Of a DNA stretch of 64,000 bases, positions 1 through 8,333 are shown piece after piece. Origin of the DNA: UBA11346 sp038060575 (lineage in GTDB: Bacteria > Planctomycetota > UBA11346); assembly GCA_964652775.1 (NCBI GenBank), contig CAZZAM010000001.1:186001-250000 (forward strand), in the 5' to 3' direction. The notes under the pieces were generated by a model. The model did no database searches, had not been told where the DNA came from, and was given only the letters and a program-made list of their open reading frames with translations. The first letter of the stretch is position 1. The number at the start of each line of letters is the position of its first letter. A program made the position numbers and the translations under genes.

Positions 1-223
1 CAACGAAATCCGGGTCACCTTTGGACAATGGATCGCCACCAAAAACATCGCAAGCCGTGTCATAACCGCTGACGACCACCGGATGATTCGTATTCACCGG
101 CTTGTGTCGAGCCAAAGCCTGACGCATCACGTCGCAGCGAGTTAGGGAGAGAAAGTTTTCGATCACCACGTATCCGTCAGTGGCGAAGCGCGAGCGTAGG
201 TCGGTGTAGGTCATGGTGGACAT
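1..223 (-). CDS. PhyH-like Fe/2-oxoglutarate dioxygenase, N-terminal fragment (runs off window)
   Basis: A partial reading frame enters from the left edge; only about the first 74 residues are visible. It begins MSTMTYTDLRSRFATDGYVV and continues IENFLS. This F-x-x-DGYVVIENFL pattern opens many phytanoyl-CoA dioxygenase (PhyH) family proteins, non-haem iron and 2-oxoglutarate dependent oxygenases. The iron-binding HxD...H residues lie outside the window, so activity cannot be judged. A second in-frame ATG at 214 is an alternative start, and neither start has a clear ribosome binding site. A full-length PhyH homologue lies at 60017-60913. The family call rests only on the N-terminal pattern. 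Confidence 0.6.
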   Translation of the reverse strand, partial: MSTMTYTDLRSRFATDGYVVIENFLSLTRCDVMRQALARHKPVNTNHPVVVSGYDTACDVFGGDPLSKGDPDFV

Positions 224-293
224 TATGCAGACCGGCGTTTGCGATAACCATGGACGAAGCCGTGTTCGTGGGCTGGACTTTTCCGCAGGGACG

Positions 294-2456
294 TTATGGC
301 GTGATCGGAACCTGTGCTGACAGTTCTTTCGCGTAGGCGTCCGCCTTGGGTCGCCAGGTCGTCCACATGACGTTCAGGAATTCGTTGCCCCAGCAGTACT
401 CTACAAAGTTTTTGCCAATGCTGGGCACGCCCTGTTCTTTGACCCAGCGATCGACGTAGTCGAAGAATGGTGGATGTTTCCAGATGTCCTGCGCACCCAT
501 GAGTCGCGCCGCGAGGGCGGGACCGATCCAGGTGACGCTGCAGATTTTGCGATAGCCGAAGCTCGGACCGTCGAGTTTGCCGTCCGGATCACGAATGTCT
601 TTGTCGCCACTGGCAGTCATGCCCTTGGTCATGAGCTGATGGAAGATCACCTGTTGATTGCCCGCATCGTTGCCCCACAGCGGCTTGCCCTGCGGATATT
701 CCGGCGTGGGCACCCCGTACCACGTATGTGCATCCTCACCAAACTTGTCGACCGTGCCCGTACGCGAATTGGAGGATGCGACCAGCGCTGGTTGCTCCTG
801 CATCGCTTGGTCATCAAGCATGATTCCTGCAAACAGGATCGGCCAGCGACGAGCATTGCCGAAGCCGCCATATCCGCGCCACGCATCGCCGTTGTTCATG
901 CTGATCGCATGTAGATCAATGCCAAGCTGAACCAGACGAACCGTCAGCGCCTCGCGCTCGGGAATATCTAACAGCACCATCATCGCCATCGTCGAAGCGT
1001 CATTGCCAAAATAATACGGCTGCATGTTCTCACGCGGATGCATCGTCGCGTTTGAGTTTCCCTTGATGGCAATGTGGTCCAACCACACGCGCTGCATCAC
1101 GGTGCTGACATCGGGCAGGCGCACGCCGCTCGGCGGTGGCAGCTTGGGCAGGCGCTTCCATTGCACCTGCGACTCGGTCTTGATCGGTTTATCGCCTGCC
1201 ACATACGGTGGACGGAACGCGTCTGCCGGCGGAATCTTGTCGACTACGGTCAATACAGCAGCGGTTTCCAATCCTTCGTAAGCGCCACCGATGCGCGGCG
1301 ATTCCATACCGATCGTGGACACCAATGAACGCACGCCCTCCAGTCGCAATGGGAATGTTGCCCGCAATGTCTCGTCGTACTTGGGACTGAATTTCCACTC
1401 CTGACGATAGCCCTGTTTGGCAGACGGAACTGGATCGACCATGGATCCATGGCGCACACCATCCCACCCCGGACTCACCGCGTTAATCACCACCGGACCA
1501 AGCACCCAGTAATCGCCGTTCACGAATTGGCCACTGGCAACTGGTTCAGCAAACGTCCAGGTGATGCCGTACTGCGTGATCGAGTCCGTCTTCGTTGCGA
1601 CGACATGATTGACGGCAGCAACTGGCGCCGGGAAGATCGCGCGATTCGGCACTGGCCGCTGATCTGCGCCACGCAGCACGAACGGCAGACAACACGCAAT
1701 CCCAATGAGTCCGACAGCCACACCCGCTGCAGCCGGGCGAGTAGACATGAACAACTGTATTTTCTGGATCACGGTGAGGCGAACAGTCGTCGTTGGCAGA
1801 TTACCGCCAGCAGCCGACGCAGCGATGGAGCCTGCCGCCGCCACCACCTGTGGTGACGCCGCATAGGCCGGCTGCGCTGCGAGCAGACTAGCGATAACCG
1901 TTGTGGTGACCACCGCACCGCGCGCACCCAGCAGATCGCGCAACCGCGACCGCGCGCGTGAGAGTCGTTGCGACACCGTATTTTCACTCGCGCCGACAGC
2001 GGTGGCGACCTCAGCCTGGGACAGACCAGCAAAATAATGCAGGTCGATGACTTCGCGATCGGCCTCGGGCAGGCGTGCCACCAGCGCGCGCACGTCCTCG
2101 GCGAGATCATTCGGTTGCGGGGTCGAACGCTGCAGCGTCATGGCTAATTCCTCTCGGCGTTGCCGCCGTCGATCACTGCGCCGCACCCGCAGACACGCGA
2201 TCTGCACCAAGCGTCCAACCCATGCGGCAAAGGGGACACTGCCGTCGAAGCGGCTGGCCGAGCGCGCGAGCTGGAGGAATGCCTCCTGCACCGCGTCATC
2301 AGCATCAGCCTGATTACCCAAAGCGCGTCGGGCCTGGGTGTACGCCTGATCAGCACAGGCGCGCAGGGCGCGATCCAATGCCGCAGTGTCACCACCTTGC
2401 GCGTAGGCGAGGTAGTCGGCAGCGCCGGGATGCGCGTCAACGACAGTTGGATCCAT
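294..2456 (-). CDS. ECF sigma factor fused to a membrane segment and a large C-terminal domain
   Basis: This 720-residue protein starts as a group IV (ECF) sigma factor. Region 2 lies at about residues 30-100 (DADDAVQEAFLQLAR) and region 4 at about 125-178 (GLSQAEVATAVGASENTVSQ). An Ala-rich stretch follows, then one hydrophobic segment at about 241-261. From residue 291 onward there is a roughly 425-residue domain beginning ITQYGITWTFAEPV. The same domain forms the body of the neighbouring lipoprotein (2549-4222). Free ECF factors are about 180-200 residues, so this is a genuine large fusion with the C-terminal part probably across the membrane. I do not recognise the C-terminal domain; its helical W/G-rich second half resembles an alpha-toroid but no catalytic motif is evident. 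A leader element shared with another gene precedes the ATG. Confidence 0.85.
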   Translation of the reverse strand: MDPTVVDAHPGAADYLAYAQGGDTAALDRALRACADQAYTQARRALGNQADADDAVQEAFLQLARSASRFDGSVPFAAWVGRLVQIACLRVRRSDRRRQRREELAMTLQRSTPQPNDLAEDVRALVARLPEADREVIDLHYFAGLSQAEVATAVGASENTVSQRLSRARSRLRDLLGARGAVVTTTVIASLLAAQPAYAASPQVVAAAGSIAASAAGGNLPTTTVRLTVIQKIQLFMSTRPAAAGVAVGLIGIACCLPFVLRGADQRPVPNRAIFPAPVAAVNHVVATKTDSITQYGITWTFAEPVASGQFVNGDYWVLGPVVINAVSPGWDGVRHGSMVDPVPSAKQGYRQEWKFSPKYDETLRATFPLRLEGVRSLVSTIGMESPRIGGAYEGLETAAVLTVVDKIPPADAFRPPYVAGDKPIKTESQVQWKRLPKLPPPSGVRLPDVSTVMQRVWLDHIAIKGNSNATMHPRENMQPYYFGNDASTMAMMVLLDIPEREALTVRLVQLGIDLHAISMNNGDAWRGYGGFGNARRWPILFAGIMLDDQAMQEQPALVASSNSRTGTVDKFGEDAHTWYGVPTPEYPQGKPLWGNDAGNQQVIFHQLMTKGMTASGDKDIRDPDGKLDGPSFGYRKICSVTWIGPALAARLMGAQDIWKHPPFFDYVDRWVKEQGVPSIGKNFVEYCWGNEFLNVMWTTWRPKADAYAKELSAQVPITP

Positions 2457-2506
2457 GTTGCTACCCTTTACTTCCCGCCGCTAACCCGGACCTGACATGG
2501 AAGTTA
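2454..2506 (-). promoter_or_regulatory. Leader element shared with the 7692-7740 region
   Basis: Reading towards the ATG at 2456, the upstream DNA contains TGTCAGGT, then GGCGGGAAGT, then GGGTA just before the start codon. The same words in the same order and nearly the same spacing precede the PQQ dehydrogenase gene at 7692-7740. The coding sequences that follow are unrelated, so a common promoter, a shared ribosome-binding region or a regulator site is likely. Which of these it is cannot be decided from sequence. Confidence 0.5.
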
Positions 2507-2548
2507 GGGGCCAGAAATGCCACGGTCCAGAAGTCCGGACTTCTCCCA

Positions 2549-4222
2549 TTAGCGCGTGGGCCGATCGTCTGCCGGCTGTGCCGGTTTCCCGCCGACCACC
2601 GTGCTGCGGTAGGTTTCCCACATCGCACGCTGGAAGGCCCCGCTGAAAATGTGCTGGGTCTTCTCCTGATCCTTCCAGTCGGCTTCTTTCATGGCCCACG
2701 CCACGTAGCGATCCGTATAGACGAACAACGCGTCATGCTTCCAGTTCGCCTGCTGCCCCATCAGCAAAGCAGGCAGGATCAATCCGGGATACGACATGCC
2801 GTTGATCGTGCGGTAGAGGTGATGAAGAAAGTTGTTCAATGTCTTTGGCCCATCCAAACCCGGCGCGAATCCACCAACGTTCCACTCAGCCATGCCAATG
2901 TCTGCCGGCTCATAAGGAACCAATTTCTTAGAGCGTTTATCTGGTGCCCAGGCCGCGGAATGGGTCATGTCCACCGCCGCTTGGTCGATGAAACTCGTCT
3001 GCCCATCCTCAGCGAATCCCCAATACGGCATGTCCTTTGAACGGCTACCGATCGTCTGCATGTGCTGGTTATCGAGCATCAATCCGGCAAAAATTATCGG
3101 CCATTTGCGCCCGTGATTCAAACCACCCTTGCCCCACCAAAAGCCACCGTTGTCGGCGATGTACGACAGATCAATCCCCAGTTGGACGAAACGGATCAGC
3201 AACGCGTCTTTGTTTTGTCCCTGCTTGGCGATGAGGTCTTCCTCCTTGAGCATCAGCATGAGGGCCGCCTCGCCAACAGCGGCACACCATTCGCGCCCAT
3301 AGTTGGGCATATTCTCGGACGGACTCGCGTACTGCGTGCCATCACCGAGATGACTGAAGTGGTCAATCCACGGGCGTTGGAATTTACTTACCAGTGACTC
3401 GAGTTTGGGCATCGGCGTGACCAGCGGCAGATTCGGGAGCAAATCCTTGCGCAACGACTTGACCGAATACAGCGGCTTGTCGCTGCCACTATATGGCGGT
3501 CGAAACGACGTCGCGCCCAGATCCGGCGGAACGCTGGCCAACACGGTAAGGACGGCCGCCGAACGCAACTGCGGTCGCCCGCCCATCTCGTGACTGATGG
3601 TCGATACCAGTGAAGATGACGCCGACAACTCCAACGGATGACTCGCACTGACGCCCAGTGCGACGTTTTTGGACGGATCGAAGCGCGCTGGATACATCCG
3701 GCCACTGATCGGATGCCAACGATAGATGTCTGAATCGTAACCCTGCTGTCCACCAGCAACCGGCATCGGATTCAGCATGGAACCATGCATCATCCGCGGT
3801 TGGGGATCGCTGCCACCGAGCGTAAAACCCTTCAGCGTCGTGGTGCCAATCAGCTCAGCGGACGGCGGGTTAATGGTGATGATCTTCACCGGACCAACCA
3901 CCCAATAGTCACCATTGGCGAACTGACCACTCGGCACTGGCGCAGCAAAAGTCCAGGTGATGCCGTACTGCGTCACCTGGGAAACCATCGGCGCCTGTGC
4001 CGAGGACGAGGTCGCCGGAGTCGTTGTTGGAACAACTGGCGCAGGAACCACAGGTGGAACTGGTGCCGCTGGTGTGGGTGCAGGCGCAGGCGCAGGCGCT
4101 GGGGCCGTCGTTACCGGAGTCGCTGAGGGAGCAGGCGTTGGTGCCTGTGGTTTCTCGTTGCAACTCAGGAGTGCAACCCCGAGACAGCCAAGGAATAGTT
4201 TCGCGAGATTCATTTCAGACAT
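2549..4222 (-). CDS. Lipoprotein with the domain found in the sigma-factor fusion
   Basis: This 557-residue protein has a lipoprotein signal peptide (hydrophobic 7-20, lipobox LLSC with Cys21). A Pro/Ala/Thr linker to about residue 75 follows, then a domain starting at QVTQYGITWTFAAPV. The domain matches the C-terminal part of the upstream sigma fusion over its full length, with shared YGITW, GDYWV, GPV, HGSM, FRPPY, KWPIIFAG/RWPILFAG and LMGA/LMGQ motifs. It is expected to sit on the outer face of a membrane. The start is supported by GGAG nine bases before the ATG. The gap from the fusion gene is about 90 bases on the same strand, upstream of it, so co-transcription is possible. Function is unknown; an alpha-barrel carbohydrate-active fold is a guess. 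Confidence 0.8.
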   Translation of the reverse strand: MSEMNLAKLFLGCLGVALLSCNEKPQAPTPAPSATPVTTAPAPAPAPAPTPAAPVPPVVPAPVVPTTTPATSSSAQAPMVSQVTQYGITWTFAAPVPSGQFANGDYWVVGPVKIITINPPSAELIGTTTLKGFTLGGSDPQPRMMHGSMLNPMPVAGGQQGYDSDIYRWHPISGRMYPARFDPSKNVALGVSASHPLELSASSSLVSTISHEMGGRPQLRSAAVLTVLASVPPDLGATSFRPPYSGSDKPLYSVKSLRKDLLPNLPLVTPMPKLESLVSKFQRPWIDHFSHLGDGTQYASPSENMPNYGREWCAAVGEAALMLMLKEEDLIAKQGQNKDALLIRFVQLGIDLSYIADNGGFWWGKGGLNHGRKWPIIFAGLMLDNQHMQTIGSRSKDMPYWGFAEDGQTSFIDQAAVDMTHSAAWAPDKRSKKLVPYEPADIGMAEWNVGGFAPGLDGPKTLNNFLHHLYRTINGMSYPGLILPALLMGQQANWKHDALFVYTDRYVAWAMKEADWKDQEKTQHIFSGAFQRAMWETYRSTVVGGKPAQPADDRPTR

Positions 4223-4260
4223 GGACTGATGCTCCGTGATGAGTTCGAGGTGTTATGAGT

Positions 4261-4287
4261 CTAAACAACGCGATCCAAGGCAACCGC
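4261..4287 (+). repeat. Solo left end of the palindromic repeat family
   Basis: The segment CTAAACAACG followed by CGATCCAAGGCAACCGC matches the left terminus of the full repeats at 36261 and 49797, differing at only one or two positions. The rest of the element is absent: the next bases are unrelated. It lies between two minus-strand genes and looks like a truncated relic. Confidence 0.7.
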
Positions 4288-4312
4288 ACCGCGCTGCAGT
4301 AGGGCATGGCTA

Positions 4313-6244
4313 TTAGAAACTGCCCAGCGCAGCACCGATATCCATGGGATTCACCGGCGCCAAAGCGGTGAAGTCAAAATCGGGGAAGACGTCGCGCGGA
4401 TAGAACGCGGCGACGTCCTTGCCCGCGCCATGCGCCGGACCGTCTGGCCGTAGCGTATAATCGAGCGCAGCGGGATCCTTGAACAACGTCGTCTGGTCTT
4501 TGACCACCAACTCCGTTTCGCCCAACTTCCAACCATAGCGATCGGCCTGAAATGTTCCAAGCGAGGTAAAGATATTGTGGCTGCGTCCGATGCGCTCGGG
4601 GGCCTTATGGTTGAATGCCCCACCATCAATGATGTTGTTCATGACGATGTATTCCTTCTTGGCATCGCCGCCGATGCTGAGCGACGCACCAACCGTGGCT
4701 CGCGCCATCGTATTATTCAGAAACACAATCTTGCCCGTCGCCCATGGACCACGACTCGTATTCGGCCATTCGTTGACGTTCTTGTTATTGCCAACGCCAT
4801 CGGTGACGTTGTTGATGAACCATAGATTGCCGCTGTCTTGGAACGTGATCGGGGTCTGCGCCTCGGTGATCAGATTGCCGACCACCAAGATATTTTCGCA
4901 AGCGATGTAGAGCGTCAGGCCATTGGCATGCGTGGCATAGATATTGGTGATGACATTGCCAATGATCTGAACGCGCCGCCCATGATAGACCGGCAATCCT
5001 GTGCCGCCGGAGAACTCGATGCGATTCTTGCGCACGACGGCGTCCTCGACATCGGACAGAAAAATGCCGCGGTTGCCGATGTTCCAGGCAACGTGGTTGC
5101 CCTCGACCAACGCCTTCCGGGTATGGGCCAGATGGATCCCGCCATACCCGTTTTCGTCGCTCGCGTTATGGGTGACGACATTATTGCGGACGACAATCCC
5201 GGTGCTGGGCTTTGTCGCGTCAGCGTTCGCGCAGATGCCGGTGCCTTCCAACATGCCAGTGCCACTGAATTTCCTGACCACGAAGCCATCGATCTCGACA
5301 TAGCTCTGCGTGCCGAGATCGAATCCACGCATGCGATGCGAAGCCGAAATCCGCTCGTCAAGCCGCTCAGCGTTCCGCGGCCACAACAGCAGTCGACGCT
5401 TGCCGTCAGCAGCCGGACCGCTGAGAAAAAACTCGCCCGGCGTATCGATCGCATGCGGACTGTTCTTGATCGCAAAAAACTGATCACGCTTGTCATCGTA
5501 GATCGCGCCTTTCCCGAGATCCTTAAATACAATCCGATGTTCGCCGGGAACAAACGCATCAATCTCGCGGATGCGGATGCGATTGTCGTTCACCCACATC
5601 AACGCGAGGGCATCCTTAAACGAGTTCTCTGCGTTCTGCTGCAGATGCTCGGGCGATACAATCGACGTCAGCGTGATGTTGTCGTGCTTCACTGGAAAAA
5701 ACGAATCCGTCCGGTTGTAGAAGAAGAAGTCCTTGGGATTCGGATCCTGCGCCGGCCACAGGAATTCGTCGGCTTGCATAGCCGGGTTAAACTCATGGAG
5801 ATTGATCCGAAACGGAGAGTCCGCCGCGACCATCGCGGTAAAAATCTCGGAAAATCGCGGACTCCCATAGGCCTCTTCCGGACTGGCGCAACGCTTCCAG
5901 CCGGTTACCGGATCCGACCCATCAAGTATCGCACGACCGTCGCCCCACCCGGTGCCCTTATAGATGATGCGCGCTGTCGCCGTGCCGCTGGCCGGAACAC
6001 GAATGCTGCCGCGATACACCACGCCGGCTTTGAACTGCACGGTGTCTCCGCCAACCAATACCACCGTGCTCGGTGCCAAGGTTGCCGCAGCATCACCGGG
6101 CGCGTGCTTCCACGCCTGCTCCGCCGTCAGGCCCGTACGCGCATCGTCGCCCTGAGCGAAGTCGACGTAGTAAACCGCTGCCGGCACAGCACTGCTGGTA
6201 AGCAGGAGCAGCACGAGAGCTCTGGCTATGAACCGTCCATGCAT
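4313..6244 (-). CDS. Exported right-handed parallel beta-helix protein
   Basis: The protein has 643 residues with an N-terminal signal peptide (RALVLLLLTSSAVPAA). The YYVDFAQGDDARTGLT start is typical of DUF1565 / pectate-lyase-like parallel beta-helix proteins. From about residue 335 to 560 there are repeated short strands of the N-x-V/I type (NNVVTHN, GNHVAWN, KNRIEFS, GNVITNI, NNTMARA), which build the helix coils. Such proteins are usually polysaccharide lyases, glycosidases or glycan-binding proteins; no lyase catalytic residue can be assigned by eye. A purine-rich AAAGGA precedes the ATG. A paralogue of similar layout lies at 23500-25548. Confidence 0.8.
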   Translation of the reverse strand: MHGRFIARALVLLLLTSSAVPAAVYYVDFAQGDDARTGLTAEQAWKHAPGDAAATLAPSTVVLVGGDTVQFKAGVVYRGSIRVPASGTATARIIYKGTGWGDGRAILDGSDPVTGWKRCASPEEAYGSPRFSEIFTAMVAADSPFRINLHEFNPAMQADEFLWPAQDPNPKDFFFYNRTDSFFPVKHDNITLTSIVSPEHLQQNAENSFKDALALMWVNDNRIRIREIDAFVPGEHRIVFKDLGKGAIYDDKRDQFFAIKNSPHAIDTPGEFFLSGPAADGKRRLLLWPRNAERLDERISASHRMRGFDLGTQSYVEIDGFVVRKFSGTGMLEGTGICANADATKPSTGIVVRNNVVTHNASDENGYGGIHLAHTRKALVEGNHVAWNIGNRGIFLSDVEDAVVRKNRIEFSGGTGLPVYHGRRVQIIGNVITNIYATHANGLTLYIACENILVVGNLITEAQTPITFQDSGNLWFINNVTDGVGNNKNVNEWPNTSRGPWATGKIVFLNNTMARATVGASLSIGGDAKKEYIVMNNIIDGGAFNHKAPERIGRSHNIFTSLGTFQADRYGWKLGETELVVKDQTTLFKDPAALDYTLRPDGPAHGAGKDVAAFYPRDVFPDFDFTALAPVNPMDIGAALGSF

Positions 6245-6404
6245 GCAATGGTCCTTTCAGAGTCTGGGCCGCCACGGGATTTGGACTGCGACCCCTTGCT
6301 CTGTGCGCTGTGTTATCGACATGAATCCGGGCGTGGGAAGCACCGCCAACAGCCTCAGCAACCATTCCTTCCCATTGGAGACAGCAACCTGACAGAAGGC
6401 TTGC

Positions 6405-7694
6405 TCATCTGCGGACCCTCATCTGACGACGGACCGACGAGCGACGCAGTCCCATCAACATGATCATGTTGCCAGGAATGGCTCCCGCGCCGCAACCGCT
6501 GCCACCGCCGTCGGCCGCATCCTGATTGCCGGTGGTGACGGTGACGGTCGAGGTGGTGGCAACCGCAGCTGCAGCTGCGTCATCGTTGATGATCGTCACC
6601 GTGGCGACCTTCGCACCGTACAGGTACGTGCCCTGCAACCACGGCATGCTGCTGCCGCGATAGACGTAGCCGCCGATGACCGTCGAACCTCCCGCACGCG
6701 CGTAATCGGTGACTGGTTCGGTTGCCGTCGTGACCGGCAACTCGGTAGTGGGAATCAAGGTCGATGGATTGCGGATGCTGCCCTCACGCGGACGCCAGCC
6801 GAAGTTCAGGTTCTTCTGACCAGCGGGCACGACGTCGACCTCCTCGCGCGAACCCTGGCCAACATCACCAAACCACAAATCGCCGGTCGTGCGATCGAAC
6901 GAACAACGCCACGGGTTACGCAGGCCAAAGCACCAGATTTCCTTGCGAAACGTGGCGTGGGTCGAGTAGGGATTGTCGGCCGGAATGCTGTACGGCTGCG
7001 CGCCATCGACATCGATGCGCAGGATCTTCGCCAGCAGCACGGTACGATCCTGCCCGTTGCCGATCGTGCCGTGCTGGTCATTGGCTCCGCCGCCGTCGCC
7101 AGTGCCGATATACAATTTTCCATCCGGCCCGAAACCTAACCAACCGCCATTGTGATTCACCTGCGGCTGGTCGAAGGACATGATCAGCGTTTCGCTGTCG
7201 GCCGTGGTTGGCGACGTCGGCGAACCGACCGCGTGGTAGCGCAAAATCTCGGTGCGCAGCCCTGACCCAGCTGTCGCCGAAGCGCGCGTGCAGTTGACGT
7301 AGAAAAATCCATTAGTCGCGTAGTTGGCATGAAACGCCAGGCCGAGCAATCCGGATTCATTGGCCGAAGTCCGTACCGGAACGGTGACGAACGGAGTTGC
7401 GGTGCGAACGCCAGTTACTGTATCAAGGATGAGGATACGGGCCGGAGCCCCCGCCTGACCAACTTCCACGATGAATAATTTATTCGGCACCCCGGGGACA
7501 GCGACCGCCGCCACCGGATTCACCAATCCACCGCTGCCAACCTCGACGGTGGTGAAATCGTAACTGACCGCCGCCAGTGGGGCCGCCAACCAGGCACAAC
7601 ACACGACCAAGCGCAGCAATCGCCGCATCCAATCAGTCACAAGGCCATCGATCCAAGGTCCTAAGGCCCGGCAACCAGCTGTCTGATGATTCAT
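6405..7694 (-). CDS. Exported PQQ-dependent aldose dehydrogenase-like protein with C-terminal sorting tail
   Basis: This is a six-bladed propeller of the glucose/sorbosone dehydrogenase (GSDH) family, which oxidises sugars in the periplasm with PQQ. The typical motifs are NHNGG (catalytic base His), GPDGKLYIGTGDGG, KILRIDVDG, GLRNPWRCSFD and GDVGQGSREEVDVV. The chain jumps from the TYLYG strand into a short Ala/Thr-rich stretch, so the last propeller blade appears shortened. It ends GGGSGCGAG, a short hydrophobic run, then an Arg-rich tail, like the C-terminus of the protein at 9543-14600. The chosen ATG (7694) follows the shared leader element; a later ATG at 7628 directly begins the signal peptide MRRLLRLVVCCAWLAAPLAA and may be the true start. 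Confidence 0.8.
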   Translation of the reverse strand: MNHQTAGCRALGPWIDGLVTDWMRRLLRLVVCCAWLAAPLAAVSYDFTTVEVGSGGLVNPVAAVAVPGVPNKLFIVEVGQAGAPARILILDTVTGVRTATPFVTVPVRTSANESGLLGLAFHANYATNGFFYVNCTRASATAGSGLRTEILRYHAVGSPTSPTTADSETLIMSFDQPQVNHNGGWLGFGPDGKLYIGTGDGGGANDQHGTIGNGQDRTVLLAKILRIDVDGAQPYSIPADNPYSTHATFRKEIWCFGLRNPWRCSFDRTTGDLWFGDVGQGSREEVDVVPAGQKNLNFGWRPREGSIRNPSTLIPTTELPVTTATEPVTDYARAGGSTVIGGYVYRGSSMPWLQGTYLYGAKVATVTIINDDAAAAAVATTSTVTVTTGNQDAADGGGSGCGAGAIPGNMIMLMGLRRSSVRRQMRVRR

Positions 7695-7740
7695 GTTACC
7701 CGTCACTTCCCGCCGTACGCAGGCACCTGACAGGGAGTTG
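7692..7740 (-). promoter_or_regulatory. Leader element shared with the 2454-2506 region
   Basis: Upstream of the PQQ dehydrogenase ATG the minus strand reads TGTCAGGT, then GCGTACGGCGGGAAGTGAC and GGGTAAC directly before ATG. It aligns with the 2454-2506 leader with about three gaps. Conservation ahead of two unrelated coding sequences suggests a common transcriptional or translational signal. The plus-strand sigma gene begins about 90 bases to the right, so this is also a divergent promoter region. Confidence 0.5.
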
Positions 7741-7832
7741 ACCGTAGCGATTCAGCCTGAGATGGGTCGCAAACGACCCCCAGCCAGAAAGCCTGTATGG
7801 TTTGCTGTCTTGGCCTGAATAAGCCTGTGACC

Positions 7833-8333
7833 ATGCATGAAGACCTACTCTGCCGCTTCGTCGAGGACCGTGGCGAACTCATGGGTTACTTGCGGGTACT
7901 CGTCCCAGGCGACCTGGTGGACGATGCCTTCCAGGAGACCTTTTTGGTGGTTATGCGCCGGGTCGCCGACTTTGAGCGCGAGCGCGACTTCCCGGCCTGG
8001 GTGCGCGGCATTGCCCGCAACGTGGCGCTGCAGGTACGCGACCGGCATCGCCGCGCCAGCGTTGCGTTACCCGACGATGTGGTGGATTTGATCGATCAGG
8101 CCCATGCCCAGCCCGATCACGATCGCGAAGATCTTGTGCATCTGCGCACCTGCCTCGGCCGCTTGGGCACGGCGCAACGCGAGATGCTGCGGCAACGCTA
8201 CCATGCTGGACACAGCCTCCATCGCCTCGCTGAGGCAGCGGGTCGCACGCCGGGTGCAGTGCAAGTCGCCTTGTCGCGCCTACGCACCACGCTGCAGGAG
8301 TGCATCGAACGTGCACGACAGGTGCGCGCATGA
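7833..8333 (+). CDS. ECF RNA polymerase sigma factor (Rhodopirellula/Verrucomicrobium family)
   Basis: This 166-residue ECF sigma factor has region 2 at about residues 8-75 (LVDDAFQETFLVVMRRV, FPAWVRGIARN). Region 4 lies at about 105-155 (LGTAQREMLRQRYHAGHSLHRLAEAAGRTPGAVQVALSRLR). The pattern fits the small sigma-70 group described in Rhodopirellula and Verrucomicrobium, which is normally followed by a FecR-like gene, as here. The start at MHED was chosen because the upstream in-frame extension (ATG at 7797) has no family-like sequence. The stop codon overlaps the next start (ATGA), so the two are translationally coupled. Confidence 0.88.
   Translation: MHEDLLCRFVEDRGELMGYLRVLVPGDLVDDAFQETFLVVMRRVADFERERDFPAWVRGIARNVALQVRDRHRRASVALPDDVVDLIDQAHAQPDHDREDLVHLRTCLGRLGTAQREMLRQRYHAGHSLHRLAEAAGRTPGAVQVALSRLRTTLQECIERARQVRA

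Noticed and set aside
2075..3040. Plus-strand open frame spanning the sigma-fusion start
   Set aside because: It is a G+C-driven shadow frame crossing two minus-strand genes and the conserved leader between them.
4838..6463. Long open frame (541 codons) on the plus strand opposite the beta-helix gene
   Set aside because: It lacks a ribosome binding site and family resemblance, has irregular composition, and mirrors a gene with a clear signal peptide and beta-helix repeats on the other strand.
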